Source: Phenylobacterium sp. Root1290 (GTDB lineage Bacteria > Pseudomonadota > Alphaproteobacteria > Caulobacterales > Caulobacteraceae). From it: 64,000 bases of DNA. Shown piece by piece: positions 1 to 7,783 of the stretch. Position 1 is the stretch's first letter, and every line of letters starts with the position of its first letter. The notes beneath the pieces were generated by a model. It was not told the DNA's origin and did not search any database. It was given only the letters and a program-made list of their open reading frames with translations. The stretch lies in contig NZ_LMEE01000003.1 in NCBI RefSeq assembly GCF_001425305.1, positions 525,634 to 589,633 of the forward strand, in the 5' to 3' direction. The translations under genes were made by a program, and so were the position numbers.

Positions 1-123
1 TATGTCGCCGACCACGGCATCGAGCGGTTCTATCGCGACGTGCGGATCTTCCGGATCTACGAGGGCACCAGCCAGATCCAGCAGGTCGTCATCGCCCGTG
101 AAACCCTGAAGCGGGGCGGCTGA
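1..123 (+). CDS. Acyl-CoA dehydrogenase, C-terminal fragment (5' end outside the window)
   Basis: Only the last 40 residues are present, read in frame from base 1 to a TGA. They contain RIYEGTSQIQ, the typical C-terminal signature of FAD-dependent acyl-CoA dehydrogenases, which oxidise acyl-CoA to enoyl-CoA in beta-oxidation or branched-chain amino-acid breakdown. This stretch helps bind the FAD adenine of the partner subunit. The catalytic glutamate and the substrate-binding domains lie outside the window, so chain-length preference cannot be judged. The next gene starts 2 bases after the stop, which suggests co-transcription. Confidence 0.9.
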   Translation, partial: YVADHGIERFYRDVRIFRIYEGTSQIQQVVIARETLKRGG

Positions 124-125
124 TC

Positions 126-416
126 ATGAGCATCGACATGGAAGCCGTGATCTTCGACGTGCTGGGCAAGCTCGCGCCCGGCAAGTCGGCCTCGTCGGAA
201 GAGGTGGCGCGCGCCGCCGACAACGAGAACTGGCGTCGCCTGACCGGCCACGTGCGCAACACCGCGCGCGGCCTGGCCCGGCAGGGCAAGATCGTCATCA
301 CTCGCCACGGCAAGCCCGCGGACCCGGAGAAGTTCAAGGGCGTCTACCGCCTGCGCATGCCGCTGGAGGGCGAAGTTGTCGCGCCGCCGGCCGCCGCCGG
401 CGATGTGGACGAGTAA
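126..416 (+). CDS. DUF3253-like small protein, probable winged-helix fold
   Basis: A 96-residue soluble protein. The block RHGKPADPEKFKGVYRLR near the C-terminus and the helix-rich N-terminal half (SSEEVARAA ... WRRLTGHVRNTARGLARQGKI) resemble DUF3253 proteins, which are predicted winged-helix proteins of unknown role. The last 15 residues are alanine- and proline-rich. It starts two bases after the acyl-CoA dehydrogenase stop and 24 bases before a uracil-DNA glycosylase-like gene, so all three may be one transcript. The basic helix-turn-helix-like centre would suit nucleic-acid binding, but no function is established. The family assignment is from memory of the motif. Confidence 0.65.
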   Translation: MSIDMEAVIFDVLGKLAPGKSASSEEVARAADNENWRRLTGHVRNTARGLARQGKIVITRHGKPADPEKFKGVYRLRMPLEGEVVAPPAAAGDVDE

Positions 417-440
417 GGCCTCGTCTCCCATATCGGGCCG

Positions 441-1022
441 ATGAGCCTTTCGGCCGTTCTCGACGATATCGCAGCCTGCCGGGCCTGCGCCGGCGAACTG
501 CCGCATGAGCCGCGACCGGTGGTGCGCGTCAGTACGCAGACCAGGCTGCTGATCTGCGGCCAGGCGCCGGGCCGGCGCGTACACGAGAGCGGGATGCCGT
601 TCACCGATCCCTCCGGCGACCGGTTGCGGAGCTGGATGGGCGTCGACTACGAGACCTTCTATGGCCGGCCGGAGATCGGCGTTGCTGCCATGGCGTTCTG
701 TTTCCCGGGGACCAACCCCAAGGGCGGCGATTTCCCGCCGCCGCCACGCTGCGCCCAGCTATGGCGGCCGCAGTTGCTGGCCGGCCTGCCGCGGGTCGAG
801 CTGACCCTGCTGGTCGGCGGTTACGCGCAGGACTGGGCCCTGGGGCCGCGCGCCAAGGGCAACATGACCGAGACGGTGCGCGCCTGGCGTGACTATGCGC
901 CGGCGTTCCTGCCCATGCCGCACCCGTCTTGGCGCAATACCGGATGGTTGAAGCGGAACCCCTGGTTCGAGACCGAGGTGGCGCCCTATCTTCGCCAAAG
1001 GGTTCTGGAGATCTTGGGCTAG
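441..1022 (+). CDS. Uracil-DNA glycosylase superfamily protein
   Basis: A 193-residue protein. LLICGQAPGRRVHESGMPFTDPSG (residues about 36-59) matches the G-(Q/E)-x-P-G water-activating loop and following phenylalanine of family 4/5-like uracil-DNA glycosylases. MPHPSWRNTGW (about 159-169) matches the C-terminal DNA-intercalation loop with its conserved HPS histidine. AFCFPG (about 92-97) lies where the central strand is expected. No clear four-cysteine iron-sulfur set is seen: the cysteines at about 13 and 16 could be two ligands but the other two are not evident. Enzymes of this fold excise uracil from DNA or have lost that activity. The TAG stop shares its last base with the GTG start of the next gene. 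Confidence 0.85.
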   Translation: MSLSAVLDDIAACRACAGELPHEPRPVVRVSTQTRLLICGQAPGRRVHESGMPFTDPSGDRLRSWMGVDYETFYGRPEIGVAAMAFCFPGTNPKGGDFPPPPRCAQLWRPQLLAGLPRVELTLLVGGYAQDWALGPRAKGNMTETVRAWRDYAPAFLPMPHPSWRNTGWLKRNPWFETEVAPYLRQRVLEILG

Positions 1023-2059
1023 TGAAACGCCTCGCCGCCATCCTCGCCGCCGTGATGCTGAGCGCCTGTACGCCCCTGATGGTGCAACAGGCCGGCGCTC
1101 CGCCGATGGGATTCCAAGGGCCGCACCTGCAGGACGACGCGTTCGTCTCGTTCGACGGCGCGCGGCTGGGGCTGACCCGCTGGGAGGCGCAGGGCGAACC
1201 GCAGGCCGTGGTCGTGGCGCTGCACGGCATGAACGACTACGCCAACGCCTTCCATCTGGCCGCCCCCTACTGGGCGCAGAACGGCGTGACCACCTACGCC
1301 TTCGACCAGCGGGGCTTTGGACGCTCGCCCAACCGCGGCATCTGGGGCGGCGACGAGCTGATGATCGAGGACCTGCGGACGATCACCACGGTGGTGCGCC
1401 TGCGCCATCCCGGCGTGCCGCTGATCGTCGCCGGCGAGAGCATGGGCGGGGCTGTGGCGATCGAGGCCTTCGCCTCCGATCGGCCGCCGGAGGCCGACCG
1501 GCTGATCCTGATGGCGCCGGCGGTGTGGGGATGGTCGAACCAGCCGCTGCCCTACAAGACCATGCTGTGGCTGGCCTCGCGGTTCACGGCCGCCAAGGTC
1601 TATGAGCCGCCGCGCTGGCTGACCAGCCGCGTGAAGCCGACCGACAATCGCGACGAGCTGATCGCCATGGGCCGCGATCCGTTGATGGTGTGGGGCGCGC
1701 GCTCGGACACCCTCTACGGCCTGGTCGCGATGATGGAGCGGGCTTGGTCCTCGATCGGCGAGATCAAGGTCCCGACGCTCTACATCTACGGCGCCAACGA
1801 CGAGATCATTCCCGAGGCCCCCTCGTTCCAGGCGGCCAAGCGGCTGAAGTCGAGCGATCGTTCGGCCTACTACGACAAAGGCTGGCACCTGATGACTCGC
1901 GACCGACAGGGACCGGTCGTCTGGGCGGACCTGCTGTCCTATATCAAGAGCCCCGAAGCGCCGCTGCCGTCCGGCGCCCCGACCATTCCAGGCGCGCGGA
2001 CGCAGCCCAATGCGCCGATCAACGCCGAGGCCGCAGGTCGCATCAGAGCGGGCTTGTGA
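1022..2059 (+). CDS. Alpha/beta hydrolase, predicted lipoprotein (monoacylglycerol lipase / lysophospholipase-like)
   Basis: 345 residues from a GTG start. This start was preferred over an upstream one because it opens with a lipoprotein signal, VKRLAAILAAVMLSAC, with the lipobox cysteine at residue 16. The hydrolase_4 (S33-like) fold is shown by the oxyanion region VVALHGMNDYANAF, the nucleophile elbow GESMGG, the acid motif GANDEIIP and the late histidine in KGWHLM. Members hydrolyse lysophospholipids or monoacylglycerols; here the enzyme would be anchored in the envelope facing the periplasm. The start overlaps the stop of the glycosylase-like gene, so translation is probably coupled. Confidence 0.88.
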   Translation: MKRLAAILAAVMLSACTPLMVQQAGAPPMGFQGPHLQDDAFVSFDGARLGLTRWEAQGEPQAVVVALHGMNDYANAFHLAAPYWAQNGVTTYAFDQRGFGRSPNRGIWGGDELMIEDLRTITTVVRLRHPGVPLIVAGESMGGAVAIEAFASDRPPEADRLILMAPAVWGWSNQPLPYKTMLWLASRFTAAKVYEPPRWLTSRVKPTDNRDELIAMGRDPLMVWGARSDTLYGLVAMMERAWSSIGEIKVPTLYIYGANDEIIPEAPSFQAAKRLKSSDRSAYYDKGWHLMTRDRQGPVVWADLLSYIKSPEAPLPSGAPTIPGARTQPNAPINAEAAGRIRAGL

Positions 2060-2120
2060 AGCGCCGGGCAGCGGCGTAAGGCGGAGGCAAGCTCTTCCAG
2101 TCCGAGGCTTTGATTGCAGC

Positions 2121-3197
2121 ATGACCTTGTTCGATTCCCCCGCATTCGAGGGTCACGAAGGCGTCCATTCGTTCTTCGATGAAAAAACCGGCCTGAAGAC
2201 GATCATCGCCGTCCACTCCACCGCGCGCGGCCCCGCCGCCGGCGGCTGCCGGATGTGGCCCTATGCGAGCGCCGATGCGGCGCTGGAGGACGCGCTGCGG
2301 CTGTCGCGGGCGATGTCCTACAAGAACGCCATGGCCGACCTGGAGCTGGGCGGCGGCAAGTCGGTGATCATCGGCGATTCCCGCACCATGAAGACGCCGG
2401 CGCTGTTCGAGGCCTTCGGCCGCGCGGTCGAGGCGCTGAACGGCTCCTACTGGACCGCCGAGGATGTCGGCGTGTCGCCGGTCGATCTCAGCTATGCGCG
2501 CAAGCAGACGCGCTATGTCGCCGGGCTCGAGGGCCATCCCGCGGCTTCGGGCGACCCCAGCCCGGTGACCGCCGAGGGCGTGTTCCGTGGAGTGCGCCTG
2601 GCCGTCCGCCGGGGCCTCGACCGCGAGCTCGACGGCGTCACCGTGGCGATCCAGGGCGTGGGACATGTCGGCGCCTATCTGGCCGATAAGCTGCACGCGG
2701 CCGGCGCCAAGCTGATCATCACCGACGTCAACGAGGAGGCGCTGTCGCAGGTGGCGGCCCGCACGGGCGCAACCATCGTGGCCCCTGCCGCGATCTTCGA
2801 CGCCGAGGCCGACGTCTTTGCGCCGTGCGCGCTGGGCGGGGCGATCAACGAGAGCACCCTGCCGCGGCTGAAGGCCAAGATCATCGCCGGGGGCGCCAAC
2901 AATCAGCTGGCCAGCGCCGAGATCGGCCGCGAGGTGTTCGCCCGCGGCATGCTGTACGCGCCCGACTACGTCATCAACGGCGGCGGCATCATCAATGTGG
3001 CCGGCGAGATCCGCGCCCTGGCGCGCGGCGAGGCGTTCGACCAGGCCTGGGTCGAGGCCAAGCTCGATCGCCTGACCCTGACGCTGGAAGAGGTGCTCGA
3101 CCGCGCCGCGTCGGAGGGACGGCCGAGCCACGAAGTCGCCAACGAGATGGCCAAGGCGCGCATCGCGCAGGCCGTCGCCGGCAAGCTGGCGGCCTAA
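2121..3197 (+). CDS. Leucine dehydrogenase (Glu/Leu/Phe/Val dehydrogenase family)
   Basis: 358 residues, the usual length of NAD-dependent leucine dehydrogenases, which reversibly deaminate branched-chain amino acids to 2-oxo acids in the cytosol. Visible motifs are the substrate glycine loop AAGGCRMWPY, Lys68 (SYKNAMA) and Lys80 (ELGGGK), which match the substrate-binding and catalytic lysines of the family, the DVGVSP segment, and the Rossmann loop GVGHVGAYLADKL. The ATG at 2121 is used because it gives the family N-terminus; an upstream in-frame extension of 37 arginine-rich residues looks non-coding. The stop overlaps by four bases the stop of the convergent AhpD-like gene. Valine or phenylalanine preference cannot be excluded. 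Confidence 0.92.
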   Translation: MTLFDSPAFEGHEGVHSFFDEKTGLKTIIAVHSTARGPAAGGCRMWPYASADAALEDALRLSRAMSYKNAMADLELGGGKSVIIGDSRTMKTPALFEAFGRAVEALNGSYWTAEDVGVSPVDLSYARKQTRYVAGLEGHPAASGDPSPVTAEGVFRGVRLAVRRGLDRELDGVTVAIQGVGHVGAYLADKLHAAGAKLIITDVNEEALSQVAARTGATIVAPAAIFDAEADVFAPCALGGAINESTLPRLKAKIIAGGANNQLASAEIGREVFARGMLYAPDYVINGGGIINVAGEIRALARGEAFDQAWVEAKLDRLTLTLEEVLDRAASEGRPSHEVANEMAKARIAQAVAGKLAA

Positions 3198-3658
3198 GCC
3201 GCCTTCTCGGCGACCCACTTGCGCGGGTGCTGGGTGCGGAAGCCGACGGCCAGCCGGTTCCAGACGTTGATCGCGCCGATCAGCATGGTCAGCTTCACCG
3301 CCTCGGCTTCGTCGAAGTGCTCGCGCATGGTCGCATAGTCGGCGTCCGGCGCGCGGGTCTGGGCGATCAGGGTGAGGGAGTCGGTCCAGGTCAGGGCCGC
3401 CTTCTCGCGCGGGGTGAACAGCGAGCTCTCCCACCAGGCCGACAGCAGATACAGGCGCTCTTCGCTCTCGCCGTGGGCGCGGGCGTCGCGGGTGTGCATG
3501 TGGATGCAGAAGGCGCAGCCGTTGATCTGCGAGGCGCGGGTCTTCACGAGCTCGATCAGGCTGTGTTCGAGGCCCGAGGAGACCACCGCCTCTTCGAGGG
3601 CGGTCATGGCCGCGATCATTTCCGGAGCAGCGGCGAAGGGATTGAGGCGAGCAGACAT
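3194..3658 (-). CDS. AhpD-like / carboxymuconolactone decarboxylase family protein
   Basis: 154 residues. The motif CAFCIHMH (within INGCAFCIHMHTRDA) is the CxxC-xxxH redox centre of AhpD-like alkylhydroperoxidases, supported by the downstream pattern LTWTDSLTLIAQTR and the family ending NVWNRLAVGFR. Such small all-helical proteins reduce peroxides or act as thiol oxidoreductases in the cytosol. The ATG at 3658 fits the family N-terminus; an in-frame GTG at 3718 would add a proline-rich leader and is unlikely. Two strong inverted repeats (3665-3693 and 3701-3727) lie just upstream, and the proximal one contains the likely ribosome-binding AGGA. Confidence 0.9.
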   Translation of the reverse strand: MSARLNPFAAAPEMIAAMTALEEAVVSSGLEHSLIELVKTRASQINGCAFCIHMHTRDARAHGESEERLYLLSAWWESSLFTPREKAALTWTDSLTLIAQTRAPDADYATMREHFDEAEAVKLTMLIGAINVWNRLAVGFRTQHPRKWVAEKAA

Positions 3659-3664
3659 GGGGAG

Positions 3665-3693
3665 GTCCTGTGCTTGGGGTTCAAACACAGGAC
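3665..3693 (-). promoter_or_regulatory. Perfect 8-bp inverted repeat covering the ribosome-binding site of the AhpD-like gene
   Basis: Arms GTCCTGTG (3665-3672) and CACAGGAC (3686-3693) are exactly complementary, with a 13-base spacer. On the minus strand the second arm carries AGGA about 10 bases before the ATG at 3658. The repeat could be a repressor operator, or an mRNA hairpin that hides the ribosome-binding site. The sequence shows the symmetry; the function is inferred. Confidence 0.5.
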
Positions 3694-3700
3694 GCGCGGG

Positions 3701-3727
3701 CCTCGCGCCGTGTGACACGGCGCGAGG
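3701..3727. terminator. Strong GC hairpin between two minus-strand genes
   Basis: Thirteen-base arms CCTCGCGCCGTGT and ACACGGCGCGAGG flank a single base; a realistic stem has 10 pairs and a 7-base loop. It lies 10 bases after the stop of the small membrane protein gene (3737) and 43 bases before the start of the AhpD-like gene. There is no T-tract on the minus strand, so it is not a classical intrinsic terminator. It may still end or protect the upstream transcript. Confidence 0.45.
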
Positions 3728-3736
3728 AAATTCTCC

Positions 3737-3952
3737 CTAGAGGAAGCGCGGCAGGACGAAGACCGCCAGCAGGACCAGCACGACGAGAACCAGGATCGGG
3801 CCGGCGTGTCGCCGGCCGCCTAGCATGGAGCCGCCCGACTTCGCCTGTCGGGCGGCCTTTTCGCGGGCGGCCTTGGCGGCCGCCTCGCGAGCCTGCAAGG
3901 CTTTTCGATGCTGGGCGAGGTCGACGACCTCGGGGTCTTTCTCCGGCTTCAT
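3737..3952 (-). CDS. Small tail-anchored membrane protein, function unknown
   Basis: 71 residues. An acidic start (MKPEKDPEVVDLAQHRKAL) is followed by an alanine/lysine/arginine-rich helix (about residues 18-39), a GGSMLGGRRHAG linker and a hydrophobic C-terminal segment, PILVLVVLVLLAVFVLPRFL, that forms a single membrane anchor. The layout suggests a cytoplasmic helix tethered to the inner membrane. It lies 21 bases downstream of the start of the MFS gene's far end region and shares its strand direction with the AhpD-like gene. No domain was recognised. Confidence 0.75.
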   Translation of the reverse strand: MKPEKDPEVVDLAQHRKALQAREAAAKAAREKAARQAKSGGSMLGGRRHAGPILVLVVLVLLAVFVLPRFL

Positions 3953-3973
3953 GTCACCCGGTCTAGCATGCCT

Positions 3974-5314
3974 TCAGAGGGAGGCCATCCGTGCCGTGCG
4001 AGGTTCCTTCACGACGGTGAGCAGGATCACCAGTCCGACCAGAAGGAAGCCGATCGAGGCGCCGAAGACGATGTTGAAGCCATAGTGGTCGGCGATGAAG
4101 CCGCCGGCCAGCGGCCCGAGCGAGGCCATGATCCCCTCGGCGGTCGAGGAGATCGCGATCCGCATCGGCATTTCGGCCCGCGAGCCGAACTCCAGGATCA
4201 TGGTCTGGGCCGCCATCATGTAGCCGGACTGCGCCGCACCCAGGCCGAAGAAGGCCAGGAACACCGCCCAGGGCTCGTGGTTCAGCATCAGCAGCGTCGT
4301 GGCCGCGGCCCAGCCGATCAACGAGCAGACCAGCACCAGCTTGAAGCCGGTCTTGTCGCCGAGATAGCCCCAGACCAGGTTCGACAGGGTGTCGGCCCCC
4401 AGATAGGCGAGGCTGAGCAGGCCCAGCGTCATGCCGTCCAGCTTCATCGTGGAGGACACGAAGATGATGTAGAACGGCGTCGCGATCCGGCTGGCGGTGG
4501 CGACCATCTGCACCACCAGGAACCAGGCGTAGCCCTTGTCCGACATGATCAGCGCGGGGAAGTCCTTGAGCCGGTCGCGGAACCTGGCCTGGGCCGGGAG
4601 GTTCGGGGGTTCCGGTTCCTTCAGCAGGATCTGAAGGGCCCACAGGCCCATGGTGGTCAGGAAGGCGGCGAGCGCGAATGTCGTGGCGTAGCCGTTGCCG
4701 AGCACATTGCCTTCGATGAGGTATTTCCCTGCCGCCCAGGCCAGGGCGGCGGCTATCAGCCCGCCGGTGGCGTTGCGCCAGGCCTGCAGTCGGCCGCGGC
4801 GGCTGAGTGGGATGACCTTGGCCATCAGCAGGCCGAAGACGACCCGCTGGGTGCCCATGAAGAGCCCGAACAGGAACATCAGGATCATCATGGTGACGAC
4901 GAGCGACTGGCCCTTCAGGAACCAGCCGGCCAGGGCCATGCCGATGATCTGGACGCGGGCCAGGCCGCCCATCCAGACCGCGGCTGGCATGACCTTGCTG
5001 CGGTGTTCGATCTGGGTGGCGCCGAAGATCGGCGAGATCACGCTGCCGACCTGCTGCAAGGCCAGGCCCAGGCCCACCACGGTGTTCGACCCGGAAATCA
5101 TGTGCAGGTAGGCGGGCAGGAAGGTCGGCGCGTTGATCAGCCTGAACCCGGTCATGCCCAGCATGCCGTGCAGGTAGTTGCCGATGTAGTTCCGCTTCAG
5201 ATTGTCCCAGACGAACTTCTCATAGGCGGCTTCCTTCTCCGCCAGGGTGAGTTCGACAGGGGCGCTTTCGGACGCAGCGGCAGCCGCGTCCTCCTCCTTA
5301 ATGTGTGCTTCCAA
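3974..5314 (-). CDS. MFS transporter
   Basis: 446 residues with about twelve hydrophobic segments and a soluble acidic N-terminal tail of about 45 residues. Segments such as GLGLALQQVGSVISPIFGA, the cytoplasmic loop RRGRLQAWRNATGG and the second-half loop GYLGDKTGFKLVL are typical of the major facilitator fold. The substrate cannot be read from sequence. It lies downstream, on the same strand, of a TonB-dependent receptor and an IorAB-type molybdenum hydroxylase, so it may move the compound imported by the receptor across the inner membrane. A near-perfect inverted repeat at 5394-5420 sits about 80 bases before its ATG. Confidence 0.9.
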   Translation of the reverse strand: MEAHIKEEDAAAAASESAPVELTLAEKEAAYEKFVWDNLKRNYIGNYLHGMLGMTGFRLINAPTFLPAYLHMISGSNTVVGLGLALQQVGSVISPIFGATQIEHRSKVMPAAVWMGGLARVQIIGMALAGWFLKGQSLVVTMMILMFLFGLFMGTQRVVFGLLMAKVIPLSRRGRLQAWRNATGGLIAAALAWAAGKYLIEGNVLGNGYATTFALAAFLTTMGLWALQILLKEPEPPNLPAQARFRDRLKDFPALIMSDKGYAWFLVVQMVATASRIATPFYIIFVSSTMKLDGMTLGLLSLAYLGADTLSNLVWGYLGDKTGFKLVLVCSLIGWAAATTLLMLNHEPWAVFLAFFGLGAAQSGYMMAAQTMILEFGSRAEMPMRIAISSTAEGIMASLGPLAGGFIADHYGFNIVFGASIGFLLVGLVILLTVVKEPRTARMASL

Positions 5315-5393
5315 TTGCGTTCCGCCCGCGCGCGGATCGCTAAATGGGTCGCGCGGGCGACTCCCTAATCATTACGGCTAAATTTTATGCCGA

Positions 5394-5420
5394 CCGTCGT
5401 ATCAGAGTCCGATACGGCGG
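5394..5420. promoter_or_regulatory. Inverted repeat upstream of the MFS gene
   Basis: Arms CCGTCGTATC (5394-5403) and GATACGGCGG (5411-5420) pair at 9 of 10 positions around a 7-base centre. It lies in the 131-base gap between the receptor stop (5446) and the MFS start (5314). The size and symmetry suit a dimeric repressor site. A terminator for the receptor transcript is the alternative, but no T-rich run follows on the minus strand. Confidence 0.4.
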
Positions 5421-5445
5421 GGGAAGGGGCGCCCGCGACGTTACG

Positions 5446-7713
5446 TCACCAACGGGCTTCGAGGATGGCGCCGACGACACGCGGGGCGCCGTACATGGCC
5501 CGGTTGAGGGTCGGCTGGCGGAACTGGACGTAGTCTTCGTCCAGCAGGTTGGTCGTGTAGGCGGCCAGGGTCCAGCGCTCGGCCTGGTAGCCGAACTTGC
5601 CGCCGACCAGGGTGCGCGCGTCGAGTTTGTTGGCGCCCTGGGTCGGACCCGAGACCCCGTAGGATTCGCTGCGGTAGCCGGCGTTGAGGTTGGCGAACAG
5701 GCCGTTGTCCCAGCGGTAGTTGCCCCCGACGTTCCAGGTCCACTCCGGAGCGAAAGCGAACTCGCTGCCGGACAGGTCGATGGTCGAGGTGCCCGCGCGG
5801 ATGGTGAAGTCGTCGAACTCGGTGCGGCTGTAGCCGACGGAACCGTAGAGGTCCCAGGCGGCCGACGGGCGGTACGCGGTCTCGATCTCGGCCCCGTAGA
5901 GGGTCGAGGCCCCGGCGTTCTCGGTCTGGTAGTCGTAGGGCGTGGCGCTGAGGTTCACGACCACCTGCTGGTCGGTCCAGTCGACGTAATAGGCGTTCGC
6001 GTTCACCGTCAGGGTGTCGTTCAGCCAGCTGGTGCGGGCGGCCAGCTCGTAGTTCCAGGTGTATTCGGGATCGTAGGGCACGACGGCCGAGCGGATGACG
6101 TTGATGTTGGCCCCGCCCGAACGATAGCCGCGCTGGGCCACGAAGCTGAGCGAGGCGTCCTCGGTGAGGTCGTACTTGAGGCCGACCTTCGGCAGGAACG
6201 CCTCGAAGCTGCGCGAGGTCTCCGGCTGGTTGGCGGTGGCCTGGGCGACATAGAGGCCGACGACCTGGTTGAGGCCGGCGATCACCGGGGCCAGCGTCCC
6301 GAAGGCGGCGGGGTTCGGATAGGTCCCGGCGAAGCGCGTCGTCTGGGCGACCGACAGGGTGTTCTCTTCGCGGTCATACCGGAAGCCGGCCAGCAGCGAG
6401 AGCTGCGGGGTCAGCTGGTAGCGGCCGTCGGCGAACAGGGCGACCGTCTGGATCTCTTCTGGCGCGCGGCCGCTGAAGTCGACCGACACCGAGGGCAGGG
6501 CCGCGACGTAGGCGTTGGCCGCGGCGTTGGCGGTGGCCGAGGGCAGATTGAACGGCGCGCTCATCAGCACGCCGAGCAGGGTCGCTCGCGGCGTGGCCAG
6601 GGCGTTGCGGGTGGTGACGGCGAAGTCACGGTCGCGGTCGGCGAAGTAGAGGCCGGCGAGGCCCGACAGGCGCTCACCTTCGTACTGCAGGCGCAGTTCC
6701 TGCGAGAACGAGCGGTCGAGGTCGTCCTCTGCCCCGTAGGCGATCGAGGCCGGGCCGCCGTCCATGTCGAACATCGTGGCGCTGCGGACCTTGCTCCAGG
6801 CGGTCACCGAGGTGAACTTCAGCTGGTCCGAGATGGCGTAGTCGGCGTTGAGCGTCAGGATGTCGGTGGTGCTGCGGGTCTGGCCCGGGAAGTCGCTGGT
6901 GGCGATGCGCGCGTCGGCGGCGTCCGGAACGTCGGAGCGCGAGTAGCTGTAGATGTAGCCGCCCTTGTGCCGGTTGTGGGTGACGCCGGCGCGGATGGTC
7001 AGGTCCGGCAGGGCCGAGGGCGTGAACAGCAGCTTGCCGCGGACAGTCGTCGCCTTCAGCGGGTCTTCCTGCGTCTTGCGGGTCGAGTTGTAGGTGAAGC
7101 CCTCGGCGTCACGGTCTTCGAACGACACGCGGAAGGCCAGCTGGTCGGCGACGATCGGCCCGCCGCCCGCGAAGGACAGGGTGCGGGAGTCGTCGTCGGC
7201 GATGATGGCGCGGGCCGCGCCGCTCCAGGCCCAGGTCGGGTCGTTGGTGCGCAGGACGATGGCGCCGGCCAGGGTGTTGCGGCCTTGAAGGGTCGATTGC
7301 GGACCACGCAGGATTTCGGCCTGGGCGATGTCCCACATATCGAGCGGGCCGGCCGCCAGAGTGCGGTCAGGCAGGGCCGCGCCGTCGAGATAGACGGTGG
7401 CGAGGCCGCCGCTGCCGCCGCCGGAGACGCCGTTGTTGGCGACGCCGCGGATCGTGAAGCCGAAGCCCTGATAGGTCTCGGCGACGTTGGCGGCCTGGTT
7501 CACCAGATCGCCGAGATTGCGGATGTTCTGTTCGTCCATGCGGCGCTCGGTGAAGAGCGCGACGCTGGCGACGGTGTCCTGCAGGCTGCGGTCGGCCTTC
7601 TCGCCGGTGACGACCAGCTCTTCGACCTGCGGCGCGGTGTCCGCGGCGAACGCGGCGCTGGAGGACAGGAGCGCGGCGGCGGCCGCGCCGCCGACGAGGA
7701 GAAGGCGATGCAT
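5446..7713 (-). CDS. TonB-dependent outer-membrane receptor
   Basis: 755 residues. An alanine-rich signal peptide is followed by a TonB-box-like VEELVVTG and the plug domain (LQDTVASVALFTERRMDEQNIRNLGDLV ... FTIRGVANNG). The remaining roughly 550 residues carry the aromatic-ended strand pattern of a 22-strand barrel and finish ...VVGAILEARW with a terminal aromatic residue. It imports a scarce ligand across the outer membrane using TonB-ExbBD energy. Iron cannot be assumed: Caulobacterales use many such receptors for sugars and aromatics. The gene follows iorB by 70 bases and precedes an MFS permease, which points to an organic substrate. Confidence 0.93.
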   Translation of the reverse strand: MHRLLLVGGAAAAALLSSSAAFAADTAPQVEELVVTGEKADRSLQDTVASVALFTERRMDEQNIRNLGDLVNQAANVAETYQGFGFTIRGVANNGVSGGGSGGLATVYLDGAALPDRTLAAGPLDMWDIAQAEILRGPQSTLQGRNTLAGAIVLRTNDPTWAWSGAARAIIADDDSRTLSFAGGGPIVADQLAFRVSFEDRDAEGFTYNSTRKTQEDPLKATTVRGKLLFTPSALPDLTIRAGVTHNRHKGGYIYSYSRSDVPDAADARIATSDFPGQTRSTTDILTLNADYAISDQLKFTSVTAWSKVRSATMFDMDGGPASIAYGAEDDLDRSFSQELRLQYEGERLSGLAGLYFADRDRDFAVTTRNALATPRATLLGVLMSAPFNLPSATANAAANAYVAALPSVSVDFSGRAPEEIQTVALFADGRYQLTPQLSLLAGFRYDREENTLSVAQTTRFAGTYPNPAAFGTLAPVIAGLNQVVGLYVAQATANQPETSRSFEAFLPKVGLKYDLTEDASLSFVAQRGYRSGGANINVIRSAVVPYDPEYTWNYELAARTSWLNDTLTVNANAYYVDWTDQQVVVNLSATPYDYQTENAGASTLYGAEIETAYRPSAAWDLYGSVGYSRTEFDDFTIRAGTSTIDLSGSEFAFAPEWTWNVGGNYRWDNGLFANLNAGYRSESYGVSGPTQGANKLDARTLVGGKFGYQAERWTLAAYTTNLLDEDYVQFRQPTLNRAMYGAPRVVGAILEARW

Positions 7714-7783
7714 CGAGGGGCTTTCCGGTGTCTGCTACGCGTCGCGAGGGGAACGACGCGGCCCGGAAATATCGCCCCGCGGG

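Noticed and set aside
3659-3718. Possible longer AhpD-like protein from a GTG at 3718
   Set aside because: The added 20 residues are proline-rich and not family-like, and the DNA forms two strong inverted repeats more consistent with a leader.
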